A stretch of 64,000 nt of DNA from Pseudomonas putida (GTDB taxonomy: Bacteria > Pseudomonadota > Gammaproteobacteria > Pseudomonadales > Pseudomonadaceae), in contig NZ_CP016634.1 in assembly GCF_002741075.1 (NCBI RefSeq), forward strand, positions 5,136,501 through 5,200,500, given 5' to 3'. The stretch's first letter is position 1. Each line of letters opens with the position of its first letter. The notes beneath the pieces are model-generated. The model had not been told where the DNA came from. It worked only from the letters and a program-made list of their open reading frames with translations, and did no database searches. The position numbers were made by a program, and so were the translations under genes. This document shows positions 33,260-46,283 of the stretch, in pieces.

Positions 33260-34702
33260 ATGCTCGAAGCACTCAACGATTTCCTTTCCGGGAAACTCCT
33301 CATCGTGCTGATCGTCGGACTCGGCGGTTACTTCACCATCCGCTCTCGGTTCGTCCAGTTCCGTCATTTCGGTCACATGTTCGCGGTTTTCAAGGAATCC
33401 CTGCGCGGCCAGGCAGGCCAACTGAGCTCGTTCCAGGCCCTGATGCTGAGCCTTGCCGGCCGCGTCGGCGCCGGTAACATCGCGGGCGTCGGCATCGCAG
33501 TGACCCTCGGCGGCCCAGGCGCCGTGTTCTGGATGTGGGTCACCGCGCTGGTAGGCATGGCCAGCAGCTTCTTCGAATGCACCCTGGCCCAGGTCTACAA
33601 GCGCGCCGACGGCGACGGCCTGTACCGCGGCGGCCCGGCGTACTACATCCAGCACGGCCTGAAGCTGAAAAGCATGGCGATCGTGTTCTCGATCCTGCTG
33701 CTGGTCACCTACGGCTTCGCCTTCATTGGCCTGCAGTCGTACACCGTGACCCACTCGCTGCAGAACGCCTTTGCCTTCGATCCAAAACACACCGGTATCG
33801 TCCTGGCAGTGCTGCTGGCCATCACCTTCATCGGTGGCATCAAGCGCATCGCCGCAGTATCGGACCTGCTGGTACCGGTCAAGACCCTGGCCTACATCGG
33901 CGTGACCCTGTACGTGATCGGCACCCAGATCGAGCACGTGCCAGCCATGCTGGAAACCATCTTCAAGAGCGCCTTCGGCCTCGACCCTGCGTTCGGCGGT
34001 CTGCTCGGCAGCGCCATCGTCATGGGCGTGAAGCGTGGCGTGTTCGCCAACGAAGCGGGTCTGGGCAGTGCGCCGAACGTCGCTGCCGTAGCCGCAGTGA
34101 AACACCCGGGCGCCCAGGGCGTGGTCCAGGCCTTCAGCGTGTTCCTCGACACCTTTGTGATCTGCACCTGCACCGCGCTGCTGATCCTGCTGTCGGGCTT
34201 CTACACCCCGGGCTTCGAAGGTGACGGCATCGTCCTGACCCAGAACTCGCTGGCCGCCGTGGTCGGTGACTGGGGCCGTCTGTTCGTCAGCGTCGCCCTG
34301 TCGCTGTTCGTCTTCACCTGCATCCTCTACAACTACTACCTGGGTGAGAACAGCCTGCAGTTCCTCAGCCGCAACCGTGCCGTGCTGATGATCTTCCGTG
34401 GTCTGGTACTGGCGCTGGTGATCTGGGGTTCGATGCAGGACCTGTCGACCGTGTTCGCCTTTGCCGACATCACCATGACCTGCCTGGCATTCGTCAACCT
34501 GATCGCCTTGGCCCTGCTGTTCAAGGTCGGCCTGCGCGTAATGCGCGACTACGACGACCAGCGCCGCGCTGGCATCGATCAGCCGGTATTCGACTCCAGC
34601 AAGTTCGCCGACCTGGACTTGGATCGCAATGCCTGGCCAGTCAATCCAAAGGCTGAAACCGCCGCTGACAAAGCTGCCGCCCAACCCCAGCCACAGCGCT
34701 GA
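33260..34702 (+). CDS. Alanine/glycine:cation symporter, AGCS family
   Basis: A 480-residue inner-membrane AGCS (AgcS/DagA, YaaJ-like) transporter that takes up alanine or glycine with sodium or protons. The family motifs are LSLAGRVGAGNIAGVGIAVTLGGPGAVFWMW, FVGASSFF-like GMASSFFECTLAQVYK and GVKRGVFANEAGLGSAP, with about 11 hydrophobic segments. The ATG at 33260 follows GAGGT; the frame is open from 33170, but those residues are not membrane-like. Followed by ansA, which could supply related amino-acid catabolism. Confidence 0.92.
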   Translation: MLEALNDFLSGKLLIVLIVGLGGYFTIRSRFVQFRHFGHMFAVFKESLRGQAGQLSSFQALMLSLAGRVGAGNIAGVGIAVTLGGPGAVFWMWVTALVGMASSFFECTLAQVYKRADGDGLYRGGPAYYIQHGLKLKSMAIVFSILLLVTYGFAFIGLQSYTVTHSLQNAFAFDPKHTGIVLAVLLAITFIGGIKRIAAVSDLLVPVKTLAYIGVTLYVIGTQIEHVPAMLETIFKSAFGLDPAFGGLLGSAIVMGVKRGVFANEAGLGSAPNVAAVAAVKHPGAQGVVQAFSVFLDTFVICTCTALLILLSGFYTPGFEGDGIVLTQNSLAAVVGDWGRLFVSVALSLFVFTCILYNYYLGENSLQFLSRNRAVLMIFRGLVLALVIWGSMQDLSTVFAFADITMTCLAFVNLIALALLFKVGLRVMRDYDDQRRAGIDQPVFDSSKFADLDLDRNAWPVNPKAETAADKAAAQPQPQR

Positions 34703-34717
34703 TATCCTCTGCTGCTC

Positions 34718-34737
34718 GCCGCCCCCTCCGGGGCGGC
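34718..34737 (+). terminator. GC hairpin after the AGCS gene
   Basis: GCCGCCCC and GGGGCGGC pair perfectly around CTCC, but only a broken T tract follows. It may reduce readthrough into ansA. Confidence 0.45.
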
Positions 34738-34770
34738 TCCCTTCTCCGCTCATCGCTACGGAAGTTTTCC

Positions 34771-35760
34771 ATGCGTGCAGTCAAGAATCTTCTCGTCCTC
34801 TATACCGGTGGCACCATCGGCATGCTGCAGACCCCGGAAGGTCTGGCTCCGGCCAGCGGCTTCGAGGCGCGGATGCGCGAACACCTGGCGCTGCTGACCG
34901 ATGCGCCGCGTCTTCAATGGTCGCTGCGCGAGCTCGACCCACTGATCGACAGCGCCAACATGCAGCAAGCCAACTGGCTGGCCATGCGCGAGGCCATCGT
35001 CGACGCAGTGGAGCACGGCGACCATGACGGTGTGCTGGTGCTGCATGGCACCGACACCTTGGCCTACAGTGCAGCGGCCTTGTCGTTCCTGCTGCTGGGC
35101 TTGCCGGTACCGGTGCTGCTGACCGGCTCCATGCTGCCAGCCGGGGCCCCGGACAGCGACGCCTGGGACAACCTGCTCGGGGCCTTGCGCCTGTTCGAAA
35201 ACGGCCTGGCGGAGGGTGTGCAGCTGTACTTCCATGGCCAGCTGTTGCATGGCTGCCGGGCATCGAAACTGCGCAGCGAGGCCTTCGATGCCTTCGTGGC
35301 GCTGCCCCGCCATCGTGAGGGCGAGCGCGCCACGGCCATCCCGCCAACGCTGGACTATCGCCAACGCCGCCAGCCGGTGCCCCTTGCGGTGCTGCCGGTG
35401 GTACCGGGTCTGCAGGCCAGCTTCGTGCAGGCGATGCTCGCCACCGGCGTGCAAGGTCTGGTGCTGGAATGCTACGGCAGCGGCACCGGCCCCTCGGATG
35501 ACCAGGCGCTGCTGGACGCATTGCATGAAGCCCGCCAGGGTGGGGTGATGATCGTTGCGATCAGCCAGTGTCCGGAGGGTTCAGTGGTGTTCGACACCTA
35601 CGCCGCCGGCAGCCGCCTGCGCGATACCGGGCTGGTCAGTGGCGGCGGGATGACCCGCGAAGCGGCGCTGGGCAAGCTGTTCGCACTGCTGGGTGCAGGG
35701 CTGGATGTACAGACGGCAGAGCATTGGTTTGCCCTGGACCTGTGCGGTGAGCGGGCCTGA
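34771..35760 (+). CDS. ansA: L-asparaginase, type I-like
   Basis: A 329-residue asparaginase/glutaminase superfamily protein that hydrolyses asparagine to aspartate and ammonia. Threonine nucleophile motifs are present: YTGGTIGM (Thr12, Thr15) and HGTDT (92-96). There is no signal peptide, so it is cytosolic, as expected for the AnsA (type I) form. It starts 68 bp after the symporter gene, behind GGAAG, and is followed by a REP element and selC on the other strand. Confidence 0.92.
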   Translation: MRAVKNLLVLYTGGTIGMLQTPEGLAPASGFEARMREHLALLTDAPRLQWSLRELDPLIDSANMQQANWLAMREAIVDAVEHGDHDGVLVLHGTDTLAYSAAALSFLLLGLPVPVLLTGSMLPAGAPDSDAWDNLLGALRLFENGLAEGVQLYFHGQLLHGCRASKLRSEAFDAFVALPRHREGERATAIPPTLDYRQRRQPVPLAVLPVVPGLQASFVQAMLATGVQGLVLECYGSGTGPSDDQALLDALHEARQGGVMIVAISQCPEGSVVFDTYAAGSRLRDTGLVSGGGMTREAALGKLFALLGAGLDVQTAEHWFALDLCGERA

Positions 35761-35781
35761 AGGTTGTCCCACACCACTGCA

Positions 35782-35815
35782 CCTGTAGGAGCAGGTTTAC
35801 CCGCGAATAGGCCGG
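35782..35815. repeat. Reversed REP element after ansA
   Basis: CCTGTAGGAGCAGGTTTACC followed by CGCGAATAGGCC is one reversed REP unit, 21 bp after the ansA stop. The remaining bases to 35888 show no gene. Confidence 0.7.
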
Positions 35816-35888
35816 TGCAATCAACGCAAGACGGTGGTTCCCACACGGGTCTACGCGCCCAGTTGGACTCAGTTGCTTTGAGGAGAAA

Positions 35889-35984
35889 TGGCGGAAGGCA
35901 GCGGGAGTCGAACCTGCCCGGGAACGGATGCCGTCCCCAACCGGGTTTGAAGCCCGGCCGCGCCACCGGGCGCGATTGCCTTCC
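35889..35984 (-). tRNA. selC: tRNA-Sec (anticodon UCA)
   Basis: A 96-base selenocysteine tRNA with encoded 3' CCA. The 5' GGAAGGCA and 3' TGCCTTCC form the extended 8-bp acceptor stem, the D arm is long, the anticodon loop reads CTTCAAA with anticodon TCA, there is a long variable arm, and GGTTCGACTCC forms the T arm. It starts 6 bp after the selB stop on the same strand, so it may be processed from the selA-selB transcript. Confidence 0.97.
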
Positions 35985-35990
35985 TTGTAG

Positions 35991-39343
<3,353 letters not shown>

Positions 39344-39377
39344 CTACCTTCAACTGATCCGTTGTCGATTTGGGTCT

Positions 39378-39445
39378 TTTCGCGGGTAAACCCGCTCCCC
39401 CAAGGGCAGTACAGCCGTTGCGGGAGCGGGTTTACCCGCGAATGA
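39378..39445. repeat. REP pair between fdhE and selA
   Basis: Opposed REP units (about 39378-39400 and 39418-39445) with core CGCGGGTAAACCCGCTCC form an inverted pair with a spacer of about 18 bp. It may limit readthrough or protect the fdo mRNA 3' end. Confidence 0.75.
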
Positions 39446-39478
39446 GGCAACTCGGTATTTCAGTGTAGACACTTCCCC

Positions 39479-40399
39479 CTATCCGGGCGCCAGCATCAGG
39501 TTAGGCCCCAGCCGCTGGAAGCCCTCCTCATCCAGACGCATATCCAGCGCCAGGCTGGCCAGGTCATCGGCCAGCGGCTCAGCCGCGGCGTCATTCTCCA
39601 GGTAGCTCTGCTTCAAGTAGCTCTGACACCCTGGGCAACATTCGGCGCGCAACGGCGCCTTGCCCGGCGCGTGCCGGTCATCCTCGAGGTTGCTGTAGCG
39701 CAGATCCTTGCTCGACTCGCAGTACACGCATTTGACCCGCACCACATGCCACTCGCAGGCGCACAACGAACAGACCAGGTATCGCAGGCCGTTGTGCTTG
39801 CCACGGTTGCGCACCACCCCCGCCATGGCCGGTGATCCACAGGCCGGACATTGCGCCAGGCTGTCGGCGGGCTTGAGTTCAGGTTCGGGCAGCGTCAGCA
39901 GCCAATGGGACCAAGCCGCTTGCAGCGCCGCGCCAATGAAGGGCACCAGCGCCGCCGGCACGGCATCGTACTGGCCGGCCAACAGGGCAATGGCCCAGCC
40001 CTTGCGCTGGCTGTCGTCGCTCTCTCGCAACGTGCGTAGCGCCTCACCCAGCGCCCCGTCGGAGGCGCCATCGAAGCGTTCGAGCAGCGCCTTTAGCCAG
40101 ACCAGCCAAGGCCCCTCGCGCACCAGGCTGTCCGCCGCCAGCGGTGGCAAGCCATGACTTATGCACAGCCGCTGGCGTTCGCCTGCCACCGGCAGAGCAC
40201 TGGGCGGGTTATCCACAAGCTGCTGCTGGATACGACACAGCCGTGCGATCAGCATCAGGTACTGGCCAAGGGCATTGCCCTCGGCCAGTTGCTCCAGGCG
40301 CTCGGCGCGCCGTTCGAACAGGTTGGCAGGCGGCAGGTTCAGAAACGGCGGCGTCACGGCCGACGCTTCGATCTGCCCGGGTTCGAGTATGGTGCTCAA
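39479..40399 (-). CDS. fdhE: Formate dehydrogenase accessory protein FdhE
   Basis: A 306-residue cytosolic rubredoxin-like protein needed for assembly or activity of respiratory formate dehydrogenase. Four Cys pairs are visible: CPACG, CSLCAC, CVYCES and CCPGCQ. The likely start is a TTG at 40399 with GAAGGA 7 bp upstream, inside the end of fdoI. No ATG lies in frame near it. It follows fdoI after 4 bp, closing the fdo operon. Confidence 0.93.
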   Translation of the reverse strand: MSTILEPGQIEASAVTPPFLNLPPANLFERRAERLEQLAEGNALGQYLMLIARLCRIQQQLVDNPPSALPVAGERQRLCISHGLPPLAADSLVREGPWLVWLKALLERFDGASDGALGEALRTLRESDDSQRKGWAIALLAGQYDAVPAALVPFIGAALQAAWSHWLLTLPEPELKPADSLAQCPACGSPAMAGVVRNRGKHNGLRYLVCSLCACEWHVVRVKCVYCESSKDLRYSNLEDDRHAPGKAPLRAECCPGCQSYLKQSYLENDAAAEPLADDLASLALDMRLDEEGFQRLGPNLMLAPG

Positions 40400-40403
40400 G
40401 CGC

Positions 40404-41060
40404 TCATCCTTCTTTTCGTCCGTGATTGCCCGGCGTCTTGTCGCCAGTCACTTCGCGGTACCACAACTCATGGTGCTTGCGTGCCCAGGCGCGACTGACC
40501 GAGCCATGCAGCATGGCGCCTACCGAGCCTTTGATCCAGATGCCGGCATAGATATGCACGATGATGCTGAGGATCAGCACGAACGCCGCCAGCGCATGGA
40601 GCAAGGTCGCCAGGCGAATGGCGCCGATGTCGAAGTACTGGCTGAACCAGGCGCGCCAGATCACCACGCCACTGATCAGCAGCACCAGCATGCACAGCAG
40701 CAAGGTCCAGAACAGCAGCTTCTGCCCAGCGTTGTACTTGCCGATCGGCGGCACGCCCTCCTCCTCGTTGCGCATCACCCGGTCGACGCGGCGCAGCCAC
40801 AGGCGATCGTTGGCGGTGATGAAATTGGCGCGCCAGAAACGCAGCATCAGCCCGAGGAAGAATATGAACATCGCCACGCCCAGGAATGGATGCAGGATGC
40901 GCGTCCACGGGCCGCCACCGAACAGATGGCTGAGCCAGAACAGCGCCGGATGAAACAGCGCCAGCCCAGACAGCCCGGCCATCACGAACAGGATCGCGAC
41001 GATCCAGTGGTTACTGCGCTCGTTGGCGTTGTAGCGCAGGATCGGTTTGTTGTCGCTCAT
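40404..41060 (-). CDS. fdoI: Formate dehydrogenase-O gamma subunit, cytochrome b556
   Basis: A 218-residue membrane subunit with four transmembrane helices (about 17-36, 50-70, 110-135 and 145-168) and conserved histidines (HWIVA, HPFLG, HALAA, HIYAG) that bind two b haems and pass electrons from FdoH to quinone. The start overlaps the fdoH stop by 4 bp. Confidence 0.95.
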   Translation of the reverse strand: MSDNKPILRYNANERSNHWIVAILFVMAGLSGLALFHPALFWLSHLFGGGPWTRILHPFLGVAMFIFFLGLMLRFWRANFITANDRLWLRRVDRVMRNEEEGVPPIGKYNAGQKLLFWTLLLCMLVLLISGVVIWRAWFSQYFDIGAIRLATLLHALAAFVLILSIIVHIYAGIWIKGSVGAMLHGSVSRAWARKHHELWYREVTGDKTPGNHGRKEG

Positions 41061-42007
41061 GGCCGCGGCCCCCCTTGCCCGCCGGGCTTGGTCGGATCAT
41101 AGACATGCACCGACGGGTCGACCTGATGCACGCTGTCCTCGGCAGGTGCCAGGGCATCGTCCTCCTCGACCCGCTGCGGGCCGACCCGCACATAGTGGAA
41201 GAACCCAGCCAGCACTGCCGCGCCCATCGCCAGCAACGCCAGTGGCTTGCTGATGCCTTTCCACAGCCCCACCAGCGGGCTGATCACTGGTTGATCCGGC
41301 AACCCGGCGTAGAGCCTGGGCGTATCGGCGTGGTGCAGCACATACATCACGTGGGTGCCGCCGACGCCGTCCGGGTCGTACAACCCGGCCTTGTCGAAGC
41401 CCCGGGACTTCAGGTCGACGATGCGCTCGGCGGCATGCACCTTCATTTCATCCTTGCTGCCGAAGACGATCGCCCCGGTCGGGCAGGTCTTCACGCAGGC
41501 CGGCTCCAAACCCACGGCCACGCGGTCGGAACACAGGCTGCACTTGTAGGCCTTGTGGTCCTTCTGCGAGATCCGCGGGATGTTGAACGGGCAGCCGGTG
41601 ATGCAGTAACCGCAGCCGATGCAGTGATCCTGGTTGAAATCGACGATGCCGTTGGCGTGCTTGATGATCGCCCCCGGGCTTGGGCAGGCCTTCAGGCAAC
41701 CGGGCTCGGCGCAGTGCATGCAGCCGTCCTTGCGGATCAGCCACTCCAGGTTGCCATCGTCGCGCTCGTGCTCGGTGAAGCGCATCAGGGTCCAGGTTTC
41801 GGCGGTCAGGTCCTGGGGGTTGTCGTAGGTGCCGTGGTTGTGGCCGACCTCGTCACGCAGTTCGTTCCACTCCGAGCACGCCACCTGGCAAGCCTTGCAG
41901 CCGATGCACTTGGTGGTGTCGATCAGCTTGGCGACTTCCTGCTGCTGGCGCACCGAAGACGGTACGGTCGTGGTGGCCGAGCGGGCGATGATGTCTTGCT
42001 GGGCCAT
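41057..42007 (-). CDS. fdoH: Formate dehydrogenase-O beta subunit, iron-sulfur protein
   Basis: A 316-residue electron-transfer subunit with four [4Fe-4S] sites: [14 protein letters not shown] near the N terminus, [26 protein letters not shown], and [22 protein letters not shown] single transmembrane helix (about 258-280) anchors it. Its ATG shares one base with the fdoG stop (TAATG), so the two are coupled. Confidence 0.96.
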   Translation of the reverse strand: MAQQDIIARSATTTVPSSVRQQQEVAKLIDTTKCIGCKACQVACSEWNELRDEVGHNHGTYDNPQDLTAETWTLMRFTEHERDDGNLEWLIRKDGCMHCAEPGCLKACPSPGAIIKHANGIVDFNQDHCIGCGYCITGCPFNIPRISQKDHKAYKCSLCSDRVAVGLEPACVKTCPTGAIVFGSKDEMKVHAAERIVDLKSRGFDKAGLYDPDGVGGTHVMYVLHHADTPRLYAGLPDQPVISPLVGLWKGISKPLALLAMGAAVLAGFFHYVRVGPQRVEEDDALAPAEDSVHQVDPSVHVYDPTKPGGQGGPRP

Positions 42008-45000
42008 TAGATTTTCTCCACGTTGACGAGGAACGACTTGGACTCCGGCGTCTGGGTATTGCCATCACCCAGGAACGGCACCAAGGTGTTGGTCAGGTAG
42101 CCATGCCGGGTGATGCCGGTGAAGCCCCAGTGCAGCGGAATGCCGACGTGGTGAACGGTCTGGTTGTTCACCTTCAGCGGACGGATCCGCTTGGTCACCA
42201 CCGCCACCGCCTCGATATGTCCACGCTTGGAGCTGACCCGCACCCGGTCGCCGGCCTTGATGCCTTTCTCGTTGGCCAGCGCCTCGCCGATCTCGACGAA
42301 CTGCTCGGGCTGGGCAATGGCGTTGAGGCGACAATGCTTGCTCCAGAAATGGAAGTGCTCGGTCAGCCGGTAGGTGGTCGCCGCGTAAGGGAATTCGTTG
42401 GCCTTGCCCAAGGTGTCCCACACCGAGTCGAACACGCGCCCGGCCGGGTTGCTGATGGCCTTCTTGTTCTGCGGGTTGAGTGGGTTGATGCCGATGGGCG
42501 TCTCGAACGGCTCGTAATGCTCGGGGAACGGCCCCTCGGCCATCTTGTCGATGGCGAAGAACCGCGCCACCCCTTCGGGGTTCATGATGAACGGATTCAT
42601 CCCCGCTTCCGGTGGCGAGTCGACCTTGAAGTCCGGCACATCGGTACCCGTCCAGGCCTTGCCGTTCCACCACACCAGGCGTTTTTTCTCCGGGTCCCAA
42701 GGTTTGCCCTGCGGGTCGCTGGAGGCGCGGTTGTAGAGAATCCGGCGGTTGGCCGGCCACGCCCAGGCCCAGTTCTGCACCTGGTGCATGCCGTAGGGGT
42801 CACTGTTGTCGCGCCGGGCCATCTGGTTGCCCTGCTCAGTCCAGCTGCCGGCGAAAATCCAGCAGCCGGACGCCGTGCTGCCGTCGTCCTTGAGCTGGCC
42901 GAAGCCTGCCAGTTGCTGACCGGCTTTGAGCGTGGCACCGGTCGGGTCGGTGAAGTCGCTGACCGCCCAGCCGTTCATTTCCTTGGCCAACTCCTCGGGC
43001 GAAGGCTCTTCGGGGATCTTGTACGGCCAGTTGATGTTGAGCATCGGATCCGGGTACGCACCGCCCTCGGCTTTGTAGCGATGACGCAAGCGCAGGAAGA
43101 GCTCGCTCATGATCTGCACATCGGTGCGGGTCTCGCCCGGGCCGTCGGCACCCTTCCAGTGCCACTGCAGCCAGCGGCTGCTGTTAACCAGCGAGCCATC
43201 TTCCTCGGCGAAGCAGGTGGTGGGCAGGCGGATCACCTCGGTCTGGATGTTGGCGGTATCGACATCATTGAACGGGCCGGCGTTGCGCCAGAACTCGGAC
43301 GTCTCGGTGGCCAGCGGATCCATGACCACCAGCCACTTGAGCTTGGCCAACGCGGCGGTGACACGGTTTTTGTCCGGCAACGCGGCGATCGGGTTGAAGC
43401 CCTGGCAGAAGTACCCGTTGACCTTGCCCTCGCCCATCATCTCGAACATGCGCAGCACGTCATAGGAACCCACATCAAGCTTGGGCAGCCAGTCATAGCC
43501 CCAGTGGTTCTCGGCAGTGGCGTTGGGGCCGTACCAAGCCTTCATGAGGCTGACGTGGAACTTGCCGTAGTTTTGCCAGTAGGACAACTGCCCCGGGCGC
43601 AGCGGCTTGGAGGCGCGCTTGTCGATGAAGGCGGCGTAGTCCTGCTCGGCGTCGCCGGCCAGGGTCAGGTAACCCGGCAGCGAGTTGGACAGCAGCCCCA
43701 GGTCCGTCAGACCCTGGATGTTGGAGTGACCGCGCAGGGCGTTGACCCCGCCACCCGGCATGCCGACGTTGCCCAGCAGCAACTGGACCATGGCTGCACT
43801 GCGAATGATCTGCGCGCCGATCGAGTGCTGTGTCCAGCCCAGCGCGTAGAGGATCGTCATGGTCTTGCCCGGCTGCGAGCAGGTGGCAATCTCTTCCCAC
43901 ACCTTCATCATGGCGTCCTGGGGCATGCCACAGGTCAGGCTGGCCACTTCCGGGGTGTAGCGGCTGTAGTGCTGCTTCATCAACTGGTAGACGCAACGCG
44001 GGTGCTGCAGGGTCGGGTCGACCTTGGCAAAACCATCCTCGCCCAGCTCATAGCCCCAGCCGGATTTGTCGGCATAGATGCGCTTGTCCGCGTCATAGCC
44101 ACTGAACAGCCCGTCCTCGAAGCCATAGCCTTCTTTGACGATGAACGACACGTCGGTGTAGTTGCGCACGTACTCGTGCTGGATCTTGTCGTTGCTCAGC
44201 AGGTAATTGATCAACCCGCCCATGAAGGCGATGTCGGTACCGGTACGGATCGGCGCGTAGTAATCCGCCACCGAGGCGGTACGCGTGAACCGCGGGTCGA
44301 CCACGATCAGCCGCGCCTTGTTGTGCGCCTTGGCCTCGGTCACCCACTTGAAACCGCACGGGTGCGCTTCTGCTGCGTTGCCACCCATCACCAGGACCAG
44401 ATTCGCGTTGGCGATATCGGACCAATGGTTGGTCATGGCACCACGGCCATACGTCGGGGCAAGACTTGCCACCGTCGGGCCGTGTCAGACACGCGCTTGG
44501 TTATCGAACCCCAGTACACCCAGCGAACGGATGACCTTGTGCGTCAGGTAGCCCGCTTCGCTGGAAGCGGCGGACGCTGCGAGAAAGCCCACGGTGAGCC
44601 AGCGGTTGACCGTCTGCCCCTGGGCGTTCTTCTCGATGAAGTTGGCGTCGCGGTCCTTTTTCACCAGATCGGCGACGCGATCGAGCGCCTCGTCCCAGCT
44701 GATCCGGGTCCACTCCTTGCTGCCCGGCTTGCGTACCTCGGGGTACTGCAGGCGGTTCGGGCTGTGGATGAAATCGAGCAGGCCGGCACCTTTCGGGCAC
44801 AAGGTCCCGCGGTTGACCGGATGGTCCGCATCGCCCTCGATGTGGATGATGTTCTGTTTGACGTTCTTGCCCGCATCGCCCTGGCTGTACATGATCAGGC
44901 CGCAGCCGACCGAGCAGTATGGACAGGTGTTGCGGGTCTCTTTGGTGTGCGCCAATTTGAAGTGGCGCACCTGCTCGGCGAACGCGGGGGTCGGGGCCAT

Positions 45001-45075
45001 GCCCAACGCCGCGAGGCTCGAGCCTCCAAGGCCGATGGCGGCGACCTTGAAGAACTGCCGACGGTTGAGGTCCAT
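42007..45075 (-). CDS. fdoG: Formate dehydrogenase-O alpha subunit, selenocysteine-containing
   Basis: A 1022-residue molybdopterin oxidoreductase that oxidises formate in the periplasm. [15 protein letters not shown] is a Tat signal, followed by the [4Fe-4S] site CPYCSVGCG. An in-frame TGA at 44485-44487 interrupts the frame at residue 197, the selenocysteine position (196 in E. coli FdnG/FdoG), flanked by QARV before it and [15 protein letters not shown] after. A SECIS-like hairpin follows directly, and selA, selB and selC are downstream, so this is a selenoprotein, not a pseudogene. CAGGAG precedes the ATG at 45075. Software that ignores Sec will split it into two pieces. Confidence 0.96.
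44444..44487 (-). promoter_or_regulatory. UGA(Sec) codon with SECIS-like hairpin in fdoG
   Basis: After the TGA (44487-44485) CGGCC pairs with GGCCG about 30 bases later, and GGCA pairs with TGCC around an AGUCU loop. The distance and the GU-containing loop resemble the E. coli fdhF and fdnG SECIS elements recognised by SelB. Confidence 0.85.
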
Positions 45076-45212
45076 CGTGCACTCCTGATCAGGTTCTGGA
45101 CGTCGGGACATCGCCGACGCCTCGAGGACTTCACGGTGGCGGCCAACGGATGGCCACCAACCCTAACTCTAGTCAAGAATCCTGAATGCGCGATGACATG
45201 GCTCAAGGAACC

Positions 45213-45228
45213 GTTTCATTTGTGAAAC
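45213..45228. promoter_or_regulatory. Inverted repeat upstream of fdoG
   Basis: GTTTCA, TTTG, TGAAAC is a perfect 6-bp inverted repeat 138 bp upstream of fdoG and 13 bp after the YdfG gene stop. It could be an activator site for the fdo operon; regulator unknown. Confidence 0.35.
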
Positions 45229-45240
45229 AGCCGTCGCCCC

Positions 45241-46011
45241 TCACGCCTTCGCGGTACGAGGCAGATTACGCACCACATTCAACCCCGCGCTGCTTTGTGC
45301 CACTGGCATGATCTCGATCGTGTTGATGTTCACATGTGCAGGTTGAGCCGCGATCCAGGCCACGGTGGCAGCGATGTCTTCGGGCAGAAGCGCCTCGACG
45401 TCGCGGTACAACGCCTCTACGGCGTCCAGATCCCCCTTGAGGCGAACCACCGAGAAGTCGGTGCCCGAGCACAGGCCAGGCTCGATGTTGCTCACCCGTA
45501 CCCGGGTGCCGGCGAGGTCGGCGCGCAGGTTGAGGCTGAACTGACGGACGAACGCCTTACTGGCGCCATACACATTGCCCCCCGGGTACGGGTAGGTGCC
45601 GGCGATGGAGCCGATGTTGATGATCAGGCCGCTGTCGGCCGCAACCATCTGGGGCAGGATCTTGTGGGTGACCATCGTCAGGCCGGTGACGTTGGTGTCG
45701 ATCATCCGCTGCCAGTTCTCGGCACTGGCCTGTTGGGCCCGGTCAATGCCCAGCGCCAGCCCGGCGTTGTTGACCAGCACATCGATGTTCAACGAGGCCT
45801 TGCCGATCCATTCGACAGCCGCATCCAAGGAGGCCGGATCGGTGACATCCAGCGCCAGCGGGATAAACGAGTCGCCCAGCTCGCTCTCCAGCGCCTTGAG
45901 TTTGTCCATGCGCCGAGCGCCACCGATAACCCGGTAGCCCTCGGCGACCAATGTGCGGCAGATGGCGCGGCCAAAGCCTGCGGAAGCGCCGGTTACAAAT
46001 GCGGTTTTCAT
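45241..46011 (-). CDS. YdfG-type NADP-dependent short-chain dehydrogenase
   Basis: A 256-residue classical SDR closely resembling E. coli YdfG, an NADP-dependent 3-hydroxy acid/serine dehydrogenase that also reduces malonic semialdehyde. Cofactor motif TGASAGFG (7-14), NNAG (81-84), and catalytic Ser135, Tyr148 and Lys152 are present; INIGSIAGTYPYPGGNVYGA and PAHVNINTIEIMPV are diagnostic of the YdfG group. The ATG at 46011 follows GGAGAG. It is divergent from a MocR regulator, with a perfect palindrome between them. Confidence 0.9.
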   Translation of the reverse strand: MKTAFVTGASAGFGRAICRTLVAEGYRVIGGARRMDKLKALESELGDSFIPLALDVTDPASLDAAVEWIGKASLNIDVLVNNAGLALGIDRAQQASAENWQRMIDTNVTGLTMVTHKILPQMVAADSGLIINIGSIAGTYPYPGGNVYGASKAFVRQFSLNLRADLAGTRVRVSNIEPGLCSGTDFSVVRLKGDLDAVEALYRDVEALLPEDIAATVAWIAAQPAHVNINTIEIMPVAQSSAGLNVVRNLPRTAKA

Positions 46012-46203
46012 AGTCTCTCCAAAGGTCGAAAACAGGTCAGGTGCGTGGCACACCAACATTGAGTCGATGCAATGATGGTAATCAGTAAAATATCATCGAT
46101 TCAATGACTTTATTCACTTCGCCGCTGACGCTTGCACAACCTATTGATTTTCAATGAAATAGCGATTTTATGCTTGAAGAACTAGAGCTTTTAGGCATAT
46201 TCA

Positions 46204-46233
46204 AGGGGTGTAATCAACCTTGATTACACCCCT
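46204..46233. promoter_or_regulatory. Perfect 30-bp inverted repeat, candidate MocR operator
   Basis: AGGGGTGTAATCAA (46204-46217) is repeated as its exact complement at 46220-46233 with a 2-bp spacer. It lies 50 bp upstream of the MocR gene and 192 bp upstream of the YdfG gene. There is no T tract and no gene reads into it from nearby, so an operator is more likely than a terminator. Confidence 0.6.
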
Positions 46234-46283
46234 ATTGCTTTCATGTTAGGCTTGCGCGCTCGTCCCGACATTGGTGTCATTTC

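Noticed and set aside
44485..44487. fdoG as a pseudogene split by a stop codon
   Set aside because: The TGA is at the known selenocysteine position, has a SECIS-like hairpin, and selA, selB and selC lie nearby.
42103..45225. 1040-codon plus-strand open frame opposite fdoG
   Set aside because: Antisense shadow of fdoG; no recognisable protein, and it even spans the Sec TGA on the other strand.
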